NCBI GenBank assembly: GCA_035048495.1
Contig: CM068553.1
Span: 19,965,190-20,029,189, forward strand
DNA from: Euptelea pleiosperma
Lineage: Eukaryota > Streptophyta > Magnoliopsida > Ranunculales > Eupteleaceae
Reading direction: 5' to 3'
DNA: 64,000 nt
Shown: positions 9,493-19,956 of the stretch, one piece after another
Numbering within the stretch: the first letter of the stretch is position 1
Layout: every line of letters begins with the position of its first letter
Position numbers and translations under genes: made by a program
The notes under the pieces: model-generated
What the model saw: the letters and a program-made list of their open reading frames with translations, nothing else
Databases searched by the model: none
Told to the model about the DNA's origin: nothing

Positions 9493-10466
9493 TGATATTC
9501 GCTCAAAAGTACTTATTTTAAGCAATTATCCTTTTAGCGTTATTGCATTCTCTTACGTTAAAATGTTCTATTTATCTACTTTTCTACGTAAGAGTCTCTT
9601 TTGTTGCGTAGAACACACTTTTCTGGATGAAATGGTATATTTGCATACATTAAACACATTTTCGGAAGTCTAGACATGAAGTCATTCTGATAGAGTCTCA
9701 TTACGCGCTTCTTCTGTCGCAGGAAACCCCGATGGGACAATTCTCGAGACTTGCGAGCCCACATCGATCAGGAAAGCCCATTATCAAAGCTTAAAGAGCC
9801 CACATGCTATGACTAGAAGATATGGGCCAAATATGGGCTGAATAAGAGGACCAAAAGGCCGGCCCAAAGAACGAAGAGAGTAGGAGAGCCAATGACCAAG
9901 AGACGGACCAAAGCGTTTAAAGCCACATGAGTCAGCAAAGAATGATAGTCTACTCTACTGGAGAAGCGTGAGGATGGTCATAGTGAAGACCAGGGTTTCA
10001 GACCCTCTGCTAATACTTTTCTCTATTTTTTGATACTTTCTCTCTCATCTCTCCTTATTCTCTCTCTCTCTTCATCTCTCGATCCTCGAATCTACTGACC
10101 TAACCCTAGAACTCCTGCCCATCGGCTCTATCTCATCTCCCTTAGCTTTCTGACCGTTGGATCTTCTATCAGACCGTTGGATCTTCAATCGAACCGTTGG
10201 ATCTCTCTAGATCCGTCGATCTACCAATCTGGGTCCCAATCAAGTCACCATCCATCCGATCGCCATCAGACTGTCTGTCACATCATCTTGTGAGACGATG
10301 GACATCATCAATCCATGTGGGCCAGTAGCTGGGCCCATCATCATCGACCCGCTGTCTGACCAGTTAGTGGACCCCGTGAATTTCCAAATAATTTTAATTA
10401 AATTTTAAAAAAATGTGGGGGTCCACTAAATGGGGACATTCCCCAAAGAAAAGTAGACTTTTACTT

Positions 10467-10522
<56 letters not shown>
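10467..10522. repeat. Poly(A), (AT)n, poly(T) microsatellite in LTR A
   Basis: A run of about 15 A passes into roughly 17 AT dinucleotides and then T-rich sequence. It is a simple repeat, absent at this length from copies B and C. Confidence 0.9.
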
Positions 10523-10523
<1 letters not shown>

Positions 10524-10724
10524 TTTCAAAAATACCCTATTTCCATTAAAGGAAATAGGGAGCTTTAAAAGAGGAAGGAGAAGGGTTCTTTGGAACCCTA
10601 ATCCCCCTCCTTATTGCTCCATTCTCTCCCCCAACTCGTTTGCCCCTTCTTCCCCTCGGTTTTAGACCGTTTTCCTCCATTTTTCTCTTCTCAATCTTCT
10701 TCATCTTCTTCATCTCTATCACCA

Positions 10725-10743
10725 GAGTTGCAGCATGCAACTC
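10725..10743. other. Hairpin GAGTTGCA / TGCAACTC, loop GCA
   Basis: The 8-bp arms GAGTTGCA (10725-10732) and TGCAACTC (10736-10743) are exact complements around GCA. It is one of a family of such hairpins in the gypsy LTR. Confidence 0.8.
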
Positions 10744-11231
10744 CGGCCAGCGACTTCTCATTGCTAACCCCAGCCGTCACCATCCCCTTGGCCCTTCATT
10801 GTTGGTTCGACCAGCAAAAACCATCATCTTCCTCTCCTAGAGCAGCACCGCTAGCCACCACCGTTCTCGCCGGACTGGTTCATCTTCTCCAGCCATCTCC
10901 ACCCTCACCACAGTGCATCTTCTCTTCTACTCACCCTCCGACGTCTTCAAGCACCAAGACCCTTAGCTATCGTTCCTCCATGACCGTGAGAAAACTCTCC
11001 TGCTGTTGGACCATGCTCCCCATCACCTTGGATCCATTCTTCCCCTCCTCACCACGCTGCCACCGGACTGTAACTCTGACCAGAGTTGTTCCACCCACCA
11101 GCAAGCTCCTCCTCCTCAGATCTGGGCGTCACCAATCCTCCTTGCCTCTCCACCTTGCTACTGCAACACCCCCATACCGCCCTCCTCTTCTTCCATCACA
11201 TACTGCACTGCCCCCCCATCTCAAACCGAGC

Positions 11232-11254
11232 CGGAGTTGCAGGTTGCAACTCCG
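11232..11254. other. Hairpin CGGAGTTGCA / TGCAACTCCG, loop GGT
   Basis: Exact 10-bp arms at 11232-11241 and 11245-11254 around a 3-nt loop. It carries the same TGCAACTC core as the hairpin at 10725 but with a longer stem. Confidence 0.85.
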
Positions 11255-11628
11255 ACGAACTACTGCAGCAGCGGTTTCATCCGCCTTGTCACATGCGATC
11301 TCCACCGCCTACATCCACTACCATCACCGTCCCCAGCCCAAGCCTTTACATCTTTCTCTAAGGCTAAACAAACAAAAAAAAAAAAAAAAGAGGAGAAAGA
11401 AGGAGAAGAAGAGAGGATTGTGAGAGACACACCTTGCTCATCCAACCGTCACCTACCCCTCTCCTTCAATGGTGGATCTTCACCTGCAACTCCTTGCTGC
11501 ACCACCACAGTGCTGTTGCAGTTTGCTTCCCCCGATGGTTCCAACTTCGTGGTTCTCCTCAACTCCCTAACATCTCTGCACGTCCACTCCAACGCCTCAC
11601 CATTATCTCCACGATCCACACCTCCACA

Positions 11629-11656
11629 GCACCTGCAACTATCAAGTTGCTGGTGC
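11629..11656. other. Hairpin with 12-nt arms, one T-T mismatch, loop ATCA
   Basis: GCACCTGCAACT (11629-11640) pairs with AGTTGCTGGTGC (11645-11656) except for one T-T position. The arm again contains CCTGCAACT, here placed in the stem. Confidence 0.75.
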
Positions 11657-12156
11657 ACTTCACACCACTACTTGGCCGATTCCGGTAAGTCTCTCCAATT
11701 TTCTCTCTCTTTCCTCATTTTCTATCTCTTATTTCTTACTTTCTCTTTCTACAATATCCTCTCTCTCTTTCTAGTAGTACTTTCTCTCTCTACTTTTCAT
11801 GCTTTGTAGTCAGTTTTGTTTTTTTTTATTCGGATTAATTCCCACAATTTTGTAAGGATTTTAATTAAATATTTTAATGTCATTTCATGTTAATTCAATT
11901 CTGTCATTTGATCTAGTTAATTTTATTTAATTAAAAATTCTCCATCAAAAATCATTGTTTTAATCTCAATTTCCACTATTCTCACCCTTCCATCATTTTT
12001 AGCAGATTTTCGTTAATTTGTTCTTTATTTGCCCTAACCCCGAGTGCGGACGATACCCGACACGAGCCACTGTACAACCCTGTGATTTTTGCAGGATTTG
12101 AGTGAACAAGATTCGGATAATTACAAAACCAACGACGCGGAAAAATCTTACTTCCA

Positions 12157-12161
12157 CTTCA
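12157..12161 (+). repeat. Target-site duplication CTTCA, right copy
   Basis: Exact match to 9488-9492. It proves that 9493-12156 is a complete inserted unit, a solo LTR left by recombination between two LTRs. Confidence 0.9.
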
Positions 12162-12462
12162 AATTGCAATCTCTCGAGGTTTTAAAAACATTGAAATTGA
12201 ATTTGATGCTGCTGTCCTTATTAATCAGTTGCACCTTTCTCTCTCTTTTTTGAGCAGGCGTGCCTCACCAGTTTGTGTTGATATTTTGGGCTTAGCTCAC
12301 TGCCTTGATTCCCACAGATTTTTGTTTTGCTATCGGGAATGTAATTGGGTTGCGGATAGTATAGCTACTAAGGCCCTTCATTGGACCACCTCTTTTGTTT
12401 GGTCTAACCCCCCTCCGTGGTTATTATCGTTGTGTAACAGGGTCGGGGGCATGACTGTGTAG
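12162..12462 (+). pseudogene. 3' part of LINE RNase H, beyond the solo LTR
   Basis: The text after the LTR resumes the RNase H domain: AISRGFKNIEIEFDA, with the third catalytic Asp, then YRECNWVADSIA, the typical C-terminal helix with the last Asp. It ends with a TAG near 12460. The phase fits the piece ending at 9492 once the LTR and one copy of the CTTCA duplication are discounted, so the insertion hit an otherwise open frame. An A-run at 12498-12507 marks the LINE 3' end shortly downstream. Confidence 0.85.
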
Positions 12463-12507
12463 TTTTGGTTTCTGTTTTATCTATATGATTTGATTACAAA
12501 AAAAAAA

Positions 12508-12846
12508 TGTATGTTCCCTGATCCCTACCCTTTTTTGAATTGTCAAGTTCTTCAAGCAAGCACTAGATTAGAGAAAACTAATTTTTTTTCTCTTGGATGT
12601 TTCGAGGAAGAATTATGGTAGTTTCGAAGAAGAATTTTTTTATCAGCAAATTGCGGATATATTGAGATGTCTCACTCGAAGGATGCCATGTAGGACATTT
12701 TTTGGGGGACCACTTAGATGTTTGGCCAACCCCTTAAGGTATCACATACCAAAAATCAACCTGATTGGTTATATTTAGCCATTTGATTTTAGTCATTTTT
12801 AAGGAGTGAGTCTTCCCGTTTGATTCTAGCATTTTCACAGCATTTT
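12508..12846. other. Intergenic DNA with a MITE-like fragment
   Basis: The text near 12695-12775 ('ttagatgtttggccaacccc', 'ataccaaaaatcaacctgat') resembles the interiors of the foldback elements at 3.2-5.3 kb, so a decayed relative was here before the repeat at 12870 landed in it. The related text 'gatagaaccaccaaggggtaggcc' resumes after 13208. A 61-codon open frame crosses this piece but has no support. Confidence 0.5.
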
Positions 12847-12886
12847 CCCCTTTTAAACCTTGGATAGAACCAAGGTTTAAAAGGGG
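12847..12886. repeat. Perfect 17-bp inverted repeat with 6-nt loop
   Basis: CCCCTTTTAAACCTTGG (12847-12863) and CCAAGGTTTAAAAGGGG (12870-12886) flank ATAGAA. The right arm is the terminus of the MITE-like repeat that follows. The left arm looks like a second terminus in opposite orientation. The palindrome probably marks a head-to-head terminus or a rearranged insertion. Confidence 0.85.
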
Positions 12887-13208
12887 TCGTTATAATGGTA
12901 TAATGGACATTATTGTTTTTTCCGTTATCCGAATTGTAATGCATAGGGACAAAAACAAACAGATAGAAAAATAACAGAAAATAATGGAAAAAACAGTGCT
13001 AAGATTCAAAATTTGAATTTCAAATTATCAATAAATTTTATAATGGAAAATATTGGGGTTTTTATACAAAGTTTTCAAAAAATAACGGTCGTTATTATTG
13101 TTATAACAGTCGTTATTTTTTGTGCGTTAAAATGGTAAATAAGTAACAAATGATGTCCTAATCTGTTATAACGGCTATTATTTTTGTTATAACGGTCATT
13201 TTTTCAAA
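12870..13208 (+). mobile_element. MITE-like repeat with CGTTATAAC motifs, copy 2
   Basis: It begins CCAAGGTTTAAAAGGGG and ends near 'ttttttcaaaccatgg' (13208), with repeated ttgttataac(a/g)gtcgttat segments between. It is related in opposite orientation to the copy ending at 4452. The sequence 'gatagaacc' occurs both just inside the palindrome loop (12863-12871) and right after the 3' end (13207-13215), so it could be a target duplication of about 9 bp. It is non-coding. Confidence 0.6.
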
Positions 13209-13988
13209 CCATGGATAGAACCACCAAGGGGTAGGCCAAATATCACTTTAATTAGTAGCGTAAAGAATATTTTTATATTCTAGTTTTGACAAATATTTCA
13301 TTAGACATAAAATATTCTTGTAATCGTTCCTACGAGCGCTAGTGTAGTGTTAAGGATGTTGTGGTATACATACTTCTCCGACTATGTAAAGACTAAAAGA
13401 CGAAGATTGCAAGAATCAGCCGGTTGACAACTTAATCCTTTGAGTAACTTAAGTTTTCGAAGGTGAATAATATGATTATCTTCGTCTTTTATTTTCTAAA
13501 TTTTTAATTCTCTACTAGATTTTCATTATTAGAAATTCATTTGTCTTATGCAAAATATCTCCATCATTTGGTGAGAATTCTGAGGATCATATTAATGATA
13601 AAAATATGTAGATCTATATGTCTATGTGGCATTATTTAAAATTTATTTATTTAATTAAGATCCTCCTTTTTTATCTTTCGCATGAATTATCACAATGTCA
13701 CTAGTGTATCATCTACTTATTATGTACAATAATTATGATCTAAAGATGGTGTACCTTACCAATAGTATTCCAAAGGGTCTATAATACTCTAATTTATTTA
13801 ATACATATTAAATAGTAGTTAGAGACAACATGGATTTTACTTATTACAATTAAGACCACAATTATCCAATTATTGAGATTAAGTTCAAGTGTCAAAATTA
13901 CCTTGTGATAGTTAGATTACCCTAATACCCCTAAATAAAAGTTCAAGCTGTTACAAGCTCATTGCTCTGAAGAAAATATGAATGAAAG
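13209..13988. other. AT-rich intergenic DNA, nothing recognised
   Basis: I found no gene, RNA or clear repeat here. Base composition is markedly AT-rich, and no open frame longer than about 60 codons is present on either strand. Confidence 0.6.
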
Positions 13989-14087
13989 CACTACAAGAAA
14001 ATTGGTTTTTAGCGGTGGCCAGTAAAAAGCCGCTGCTATAGATAGTTTTAGCAGTGACCAGTGGTTAAACCGTCGCTAAAGGTAAAG
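13989..14087 (+). mobile_element. CACTA (EnSpm) terminal region, truncated
   Basis: CACTACAAGAAAA at 13989 is the canonical plant CACTA terminal inverted repeat. It is followed by subterminal repeats of the 'agcggtggcc', 'gccgctgctata', 'accgtcgctaaagg' kind that alternate in orientation. The other end was not found. The copia element begins directly afterwards, so it probably inserted into the CACTA and the far part lies beyond the copia element or is lost. Confidence 0.8.
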
Positions 14088-15331
14088 AGTCTCGGTTGTC
14101 AATCCCAGGAATACTTATTTCTTCTGTAATATAAATCGTTGTATTATGAGTTCGCTAAAGACTGAAATATCAAAGATCAAGTGGACTTCAACAAACCAAT
14201 CAAAGAAGAATTAAAGGTGAAGAAAATCAACCCAAGTGTTCAAGCTCAACTGAAGACAAAGTCAAGCTCAAGCATGAAGATTTGAATGATCAAAATACAT
14301 TCTCACTCGACGAACATTCAACTATAAAGAATCTCGTGTTGCGGTTACTTCCTATTCTGAGCGGGATTGACCGACCAAATATGCGGTCGACCCCCCCCCC
14401 CTTTTCGGATCTCATTTTGACTCAATCTTTTCTACGATTTTAGGCGCACTTTGGCCCTTCAAACGGTTATATTTGGTTCATTTCTATTGATGGGAGGTTG
14501 GTTTATAAATTAGAGACTTATCCCCTCATAAGAATCAACCCAATCAAGAAATCTCTAAGCTCCCATTTTTTGATTATCATTCTTTGAGTCCAGAGATCTG
14601 AAATTTGTGAGAGCTTCACCAGAGCAAAGCTGTATATTCCTTGTGAAGGCTCTAAGTGTTTGAAGAGACTATTAGCTATTGTTATTCTGCAAGCATCTTA
14701 TTCCAAGAAGAGGATTACTCTTGGCAGAGTGTCTCTTAGGCGAATTTTTCTCTAAAGGATTCTCCATTTGATCGTATTAATCTAAAGGTAAGTGTCTCTA
14801 TTATCAAATACCTTTTTGATAGAATTCAAAATTTATGAACACTGAATATTTGTGATTGGTGGATGAATGAGGACTCATCTAATTGAGTTGAGGATTGTAG
14901 ATCCATGAGAAAAAAATTTCTCTAATTAGACTATTGGCCTAGGCTGACTCTCTATGTAAGCGAGAAGTGATTCTCATTAGATTAAAACTAAGTGATATCT
15001 TAGTTAGTTGATTATTTATTTCAATTGGATATGTTGTAATGCATGATGGAGATAATATAATATTACTCGTGTTGAGTATTGGACAGTGGACGTAAGTGCG
15101 GAGTCGCCGAACCACTATAAATCTGAGTCTCATGTGATTGTGAATGTTTGCATAATTTGTCTCAGATTCTCCCATATATATGTTATGTGAATAATTTGTA
15201 TTTTGATTGTTTGATCATTTTTCGCCTTGTGTGATCATTAATTTTTAATCTATATAGAATCCGCAGAGAAATTAAAAATTGTCCTATTCACCCCCTCTAG
15301 GACATAGCGTGGTAATTAAAAGAAAATTTCA
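14088..15331 (+). mobile_element. Copia element 5' LTR
   Basis: The LTR begins near AGTCTCGGTTGTCAA (or at the TG in 14097) and ends TTTCA at 15331, two bases before the primer-binding site. The same start recurs at 16513, immediately after the gag remnant, as the 3' LTR. It shares most of its length with the fragment at 1-975. The exact 5' boundary is uncertain because nine bases upstream of the TG are common to both LTRs. Confidence 0.85.
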
Positions 15332-15333
15332 AT

Positions 15334-15345
15334 TGGTATCAGAGC
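15334..15345 (+). promoter_or_regulatory. Primer-binding site for initiator tRNA-Met
   Basis: TGGTATCAGAGC is complementary to the 3' end of plant initiator tRNA-Met and lies two bases after the LTR. It is the standard minus-strand primer site of plant copia elements. Confidence 0.95.
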
Positions 15346-15406
15346 AAGGTCACTTTGTGAAGGGCTTAACAACCTAAGTGTGATCCTTAGTTCCCTTAGA
15401 ATAACA

Positions 15407-16512
15407 ATGAGTCAAGAGGGATTCTCTGTGTCTAAACCTCCTCTATTCAATGGTAAAAATTACGCCTACTAGGAAGGCCAGAAGTGGGATGGACATCCCT
15501 TACTGTAGCAACGACTGTTGGTGAATCAACTACCATTGCTATTAAACCTAAAAGAGAATGGAGTGTGGGAGATAAAGATGCATACCAGTATAATAATCGT
15601 GCATTGAATGCAATACACTGTACTTTATCTCATGATGAATTCAAAAGAATTATTGCTTCTGAAACCTCAAAACAAGCATGGGACATTTTGGAGATGACCC
15701 ATGAAGGAACGAATTCTGTTAAATTGACAAAACTTCAAATGCTCACAACACAATTTGAAATTATTAGAATGAATGAGGATGAAAGTTTCACAGACTACTA
15801 CACTAAACTAAGTAAAATAATTAACTCCATGTGGGGTCTTGGTGAAGCTATTCCTGAACCGAAAATTGTTAAAAAAATTCTGAGATCTTTGCCTGATAGG
15901 TTTCATCCTAAAATTACAGCTATTGAAGAAAGTAAAAATATTGATCTAATAAGATTAGAAGAATTAATAGGATCAATCCAAACATTTGAACTTAAACTTC
16001 ATACACCTAAGAAGAAATGATTAGCTCTAAAAACCTCTAAGAAACAATTAAGAAAAGAAATTGACTCTAATGAGTCTAATAACATTGATGATGAGGTTGT
16101 CCTTTTTGCTAAGAAATTCAGAAAGTTTTTCAGAAACAAAGATAAGAAAAATCTCACACAAAAAATAAGAAACCTTTTAAGAAATTTGATAAATATAAAA
16201 AGGGAGCAAATAACAAAGATAAAATACAATGCTATAAATGCAGGGGGTTTGGTCATATCTTTACTGACAATCCTAACAATATTAAGAAAGAAAAAACTAA
16301 AGCTATGAAGGCTGTTCCTTGGGACATAAATAGTGATGAATCCGATATAGAAACGAACACATCCAGTGATAGCGGAGAATCATCAAATGTTAGAGCTTTA
16401 ATGACTATTCCAATTCTTAATGAAAATTGTCATTCTCAAAATGCTAAAGTGGATAATGAAACTAAATTAAGTGATGATGAAGGTGAAGAAAACATTCAGA
16501 ATGCTTTTGAAA
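15407..16512 (+). pseudogene. Copia gag remnant, pol deleted
   Basis: The frame starts at ATG 15407 with KPPLFNGKNYAY, where the next expected Trp codon is TAG (15470-15472). A frameshift follows, and the main open part is 15484-16020, with the UBN2/gag signature (SKQAWDILEMTHEGTNSVK, then LTTQFEIIRMNEDESFTDY, then KILRSLPDRF). A TGA at 16018 and another shift precede a zinc knuckle near 16230-16270, CYKCRGFGHIFTD, whose last Cys is replaced by Asn. The remainder is acidic and Ser-rich, then runs straight into the 3' LTR at 16513. No protease, integrase, RT or RNase H is present. Gag would form the virus-like particle. This one is clearly dead. Confidence 0.88.
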
Positions 16513-16908
16513 AGTCTCGGTTGTCAAATCCCAGGAATACTTAGTTCTTCGGTAATGGTATATTTATATATGTCGTTGTGCCTCAAATCAACTGAAGACT
16601 GAAGTGTCAAAGATCAAGTGGACTTCGACAAAACAAACCAAAGAAGGATTAGAGCTGAAGAAAAGATAACCCAAGTGTTCAAGATCAACTGAAGACAAAG
16701 TCAAGATTATCAAGTTCAACTGAAGACAAAGTCAAGTGATCAAGCTCAACTAAAGACAAAGTCAAAAGCTCAAGTACGTTCTCACTCAACGAATGTTCAA
16801 CTATGAAGAAACTCGTGTTGCGGTTACTTACGCATATCTGAGGGTAAAACCGCACATTGCCAGCGGATATTGATTTACCCTAGATGGTTAAGTCTTTGTT
16901 AGGGATTA
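16513..16908 (+). mobile_element. Copia 3' LTR, left part
   Basis: It repeats the 5' LTR start (AGTCTCGGTTGTCAAATCCC) and runs about 396 bp before the solo gypsy LTR at 16909 splits it. The segment 16740-16905 is closely similar to 1-170 of the window. It contains several direct copies of 'caactgaagacaaagtcaa'. Confidence 0.85.
16904..16908 (+). repeat. Target-site duplication GATTA, left of LTR B
   Basis: GATTA precedes the LTR TG at 16909. GATTG follows the LTR CA at 19957-19961. Four of five bases match, and one substitution since insertion would explain the difference. Confidence 0.7.
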
Positions 16909-17498
16909 TGATATTCACTCAAAAGTGCTTATTTTAAGCCATTATCCTTATAGTGATGTCGCATTCTCCTACGTAAAACTTATCTTTTTGTCGACTTTTT
17001 CACGTAAGAGTTTCTTCCATTATGTAGAACGCATTCTTTAGACGAAAATTGACTATTTGCATGAAATATACGCATTTCGGATAGTCCAGTATCAAACTGT
17101 TTTAGTTGAATCTTATTACGCACTTTTTCACTTGCAAGAGACCCTATCGGGCGATTCTCGAGGACTGGCGAGCCCACTATCAACCATAGAAGACTTCTAT
17201 CAAAGCTTAAAGAGCCAGCAGGCTAGGATAAAAAGATAGAAGACATGTACGGGCAAAGCTAGAGGATCGTAGAGCCAGAATAAGGACTAAGGGAGAAAAG
17301 AATAGCTGGAGACCAAAAGAAGGACTTAGGCGTTAAAGGCCACACCAATTGACATCAAGGGATAAGTTTGACTTATTGGTGGAGCGGACGAGAGAGAATA
17401 AAGAAGACCAGGGTTCAAAACCCTCCAATGTTATTATTTTTATATTTTTTTTCTCTCACCTCTCTCCTCTATCTATCTATTTTGGCCAATGACTTAAG

Positions 17499-17600
17499 CC
17501 CATGACCCATACCCATAAGGCATGACCCATGACCCATGACCCATTACCCATAACCCATGATCCATACCCATGACCCACGACCCACGACCCATACCCATGG
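17499..17600 (+). repeat. Minisatellite of 'catgaccc' / 'ataccc' units
   Basis: About ten imperfect units of 6-10 bp built from CCCATGA and CCCATA. It is unique to copy B among the three LTRs. Confidence 0.85.
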
Positions 17601-18082
17601 CCCGACACCATCTCTTGGACCAATTCAACCCCATCTCATCCATTGGTCCTAGTTCCATCCCTTAATGGACTCTCATGGCCAAAGAACCCACTTGAGAATC
17701 CCAAAGCCCACAACCATTGCTTGCAAGTGGACCCCACTCTCAAGATTTTATCATTATCTTTTAAAGATTGACATTGGTTGTTCTACGGTTTCCAAAAGTA
17801 ACCGTATCCCCCACATTCTCCCTCTCCTTCCTATTATCATGAGATAGCCCACAACTCCAAGAATATAAGACGAAGCAAGGAGGAGGAATGTTTTGGTTCC
17901 CTCCTCCTTCATTTCTCTTCCCTTCTCTATCCTCCACCACCAACAGCCTCCATCAACGTTATCACCTCCTTCCCTTCGCCTTCTCTGACGAAAAGCACCA
18001 CCACTATCCGCCATTGATTCCGGCGAGAAGCTCGCCAAAATTGTTCAAGAGCACCTTCCCCTTCTCCTTTCTTCTTCCTCCT

Positions 18083-18083
18083 C

Positions 18084-18114
<31 letters not shown>

Positions 18115-18147
18115 TTTTTCTTCTTCTTCTTCTTCTTCTCCTTCTCC
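18083..18147 (+). repeat. (CTT)n microsatellite in LTR B
   Basis: About 20 CTT units with one short interruption (atttt). A much longer CTT tract occupies the equivalent part of copy C. Confidence 0.9.
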
Positions 18148-18489
18148 ACAGTCTAGCCAACACTACTACTCCGACCCCCTTCTTGCCGGACTGGTGCACT
18201 ACCAGCGACCTCAACAGCACTACCTTGCTACCCTTCACACCACAGCCAGCCACCACCGGACTGGTTCTTTCATTACTGCCCCTCCACCTTGCCGTGGTAG
18301 AAATACTAACCCTTCTCTTCTTGACCCCCCTTCTTCTCTTCTTGTTCTTCTTTTTCTTCTCCACCGTTCCTACCACCATTAATGCCGGCGAGTTCCTACC
18401 TGCAACTCAGCCACCGCACTTTCACCTTCTCCTCCTTCTTCTTCTTCTTCTTTTTGCCAGAGGTGGCCTGCAACTTTGGCCATCTGTAA

Positions 18490-18516
18490 ACGGACCTGCA
18501 ACTCAGGCAGGTCCGT
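18490..18516. other. Hairpin ACGGACCTGC / GCAGGTCCGT, loop AACTCAG
   Basis: Exact 10-bp arms at 18490-18499 and 18507-18516. The apical side reads CCTGCAACTC, as in the copy C hairpins at 41164 and 41255, although the stem sequence differs. Confidence 0.85.
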
Positions 18517-18558
18517 CTTTGTCTTTTTCCTTTCACCAGCCATCGTGGTTGCCATCGT

Positions 18559-18574
18559 GGTTGCACCTGCAACC
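18559..18574. other. Hairpin GGTTGC / GCAACC, loop ACCT
   Basis: Exact 6-bp arms at 18559-18564 and 18569-18574, containing the ACCTGCAAC word. It is a weaker member of the LTR hairpin family. Confidence 0.65.
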
Positions 18575-19956
18575 TCGAGCCTGAACTGTCTTCACCTCCT
18601 GCTTGCAACTCCACGTTGCTGCATCTCCAACTCCACGCACCTGTTGTCTCTACCCGCACCTCCGCTTACGAGCTCTTGCGTTTTCTCTCTGCCTGAACCT
18701 GCTGCATCTTCCTCCACCATCCATCTCCTCATTTGGTTCAGGCGTCCTCTTCCACCTACAACTTAGGTCGGGTGTTTCTCCACCTCTGGTTCAACCACGT
18801 GCTGGTTCAAACTGGCAACTAAAGCAAACCCCACGGTCTGTAGAAACTCCTTTTCACCACCACTTTCCAGTCATGGCCTGAGATGCTCCACACGAGCAGC
18901 ACTTCCGGCAGCCAAAGAAGGTGGATGCACTCCCACAAGTGCAGCGAACTCCAACCTCCACTGTGGGTACCCCTAGTCAAACCAGCAACTTGCCTCCTCT
19001 TTGATCGGCTACCCATCAGCATTAGTCGATCCACTCTTGTTTAGTCGATCAAGGTCGATCTCGACCACCAGGTGGTCCTTCACGCCTCCAACGGGATCTC
19101 CACAGAGTTGAGCTGCCCTCCAACCAACGGACCAGCAACTCTTTGCAAGCTTCAACGTTGTTGTTGGTTCACCATAGTCCGCCATCAACACCAGTCCGTC
19201 CTTCCATCAAGGTTGTCCCTCCACAACCATGGATTAGTCATGAAGATGGCTGATCACCACTCACTTGGACCAAGCAGTCTACCTCTCTCATGGCCAAACC
19301 ACCCCTGGTAGATTCCACTTCCACTAGGTAAATTCTCCCAAGGTATTTTCTCTCTCCACTTCTCATCTTTTCTCTCTCTAGTTCTCATTTTCCCTCTCTT
19401 TCTCTCTCCTAGAAATCATTTCTCTCTCTAAATCTCTATTTTCTCTCACTTTCTCTCTCTAAATTGCCTTCTCTCTCTAGATTTCATTTTTCTCTCTCTA
19501 CTTAGATCTCTATCTTTCTCTCTATATCACTTTACAAGCTTTCTAATTAATTTTAGTAATTGTTATTTGTTTGCAAGTTGTAATTCGGATTTTAGTTTAA
19601 TAAATAAAAAATGATTTTTCTTGATTAGGTTTTGATTGCTTTTTATTTGTGTTTCACTCTTATTAATTGTTACATTTTGATTATGTTAAATTTCATTCAT
19701 AGTTTACATAATCTCTCTCTCAAAAGAACGTTTTAAAAATTGATTCATCATTTTTAGCCCTTCACAATCATCTCAGGCAAATTTCTGTTTATTGTTGTTC
19801 TTATTTGCCCTAACCCCGAGTGTGGAAGATATCTGACAAAAGCACTGTGTAAATCTGCATTTTTGCAAGATTAAAGTGAACCAATTCGGAGAAATTTACA
19901 AATCTTGTTGAAATCAAGGGTTTTTGATCCAACGACACGGAAAAACCTTACTTTCA

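Larger units (their letters stand above)
9493..12156 (+). mobile_element. Solo LTR of a giant Ty3/gypsy family, copy A
   Basis: This 2664-bp LTR begins TGATATTCGCTCAAAAGT and ends ACTTCCA, bounded by a perfect CTTCA duplication. Copies B (16909-19956) and C (39042-42367) share both ends, the 'tctacgtaagagtct' block, the 'agggtttcagaccctc' block, the pyrimidine-rich middle and the 'ccccgagtgcgga' plus 'aacgacgcggaaaaa' 3' end. The middle (about 10560-11820) is strongly C/T-rich on this strand, which removes stop codons and creates long meaningless Ser/Pro/Leu-rich frames. Length, ends and relation to copy C (tRNA-Asp-like primer site) point to an Athila/Tat-type lineage. It contains three TGCAACTC hairpins. 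Confidence 0.92.
5660..12507 (+). mobile_element. L1-type LINE, 5'-truncated, broken by two insertions
   Basis: This is a non-LTR retrotransposon with endonuclease, reverse transcriptase, a zinc-binding region and RNase H in the order usual for plant L1 elements, ending in an A-run at about 12498-12507. The first ORF and the N-terminal third of the endonuclease are missing. Several frameshifts and an internal RT deletion show it is dead. A hAT-like MITE (6444-6729) sits in the linker and a solo gypsy LTR (9493-12156) splits the RNase H domain. No convincing target duplication was found for the LINE itself. The four coding remnants are listed separately. Confidence 0.9.
16909..19956 (+). mobile_element. 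Solo LTR of the giant gypsy family, copy B
   Basis: A 3048-bp LTR starting TGATATTCACTCAAAAGTGC and ending CTTTCA, inserted in the copia 3' LTR. Ends and overall plan match copies A and C, but the middle has diverged and gained a 10-bp minisatellite (17499-17600) and a CTT tract (18083-18147). The C/T-rich middle gives long open frames on both strands (poly-Ser and poly-Arg translations) that are not genes. It holds several TGCAACTC hairpins. No internal gypsy region follows, so it is a solo LTR. Confidence 0.9.

Noticed and set aside
10614..11809. Long plus-strand Ser/Pro/Leu-rich frames in LTR A
   Set aside because: The strand is C/T-rich and so lacks stop codons by composition. Frames overlap in several phases, and the region lies inside a solo LTR with no conserved protein between copies.
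17888..18881. Overlapping frames on both strands in LTR B
   Set aside because: Same composition effect plus a CTT repeat (poly-Ser/Phe and poly-Arg). There is no domain and no conservation with copies A or C.
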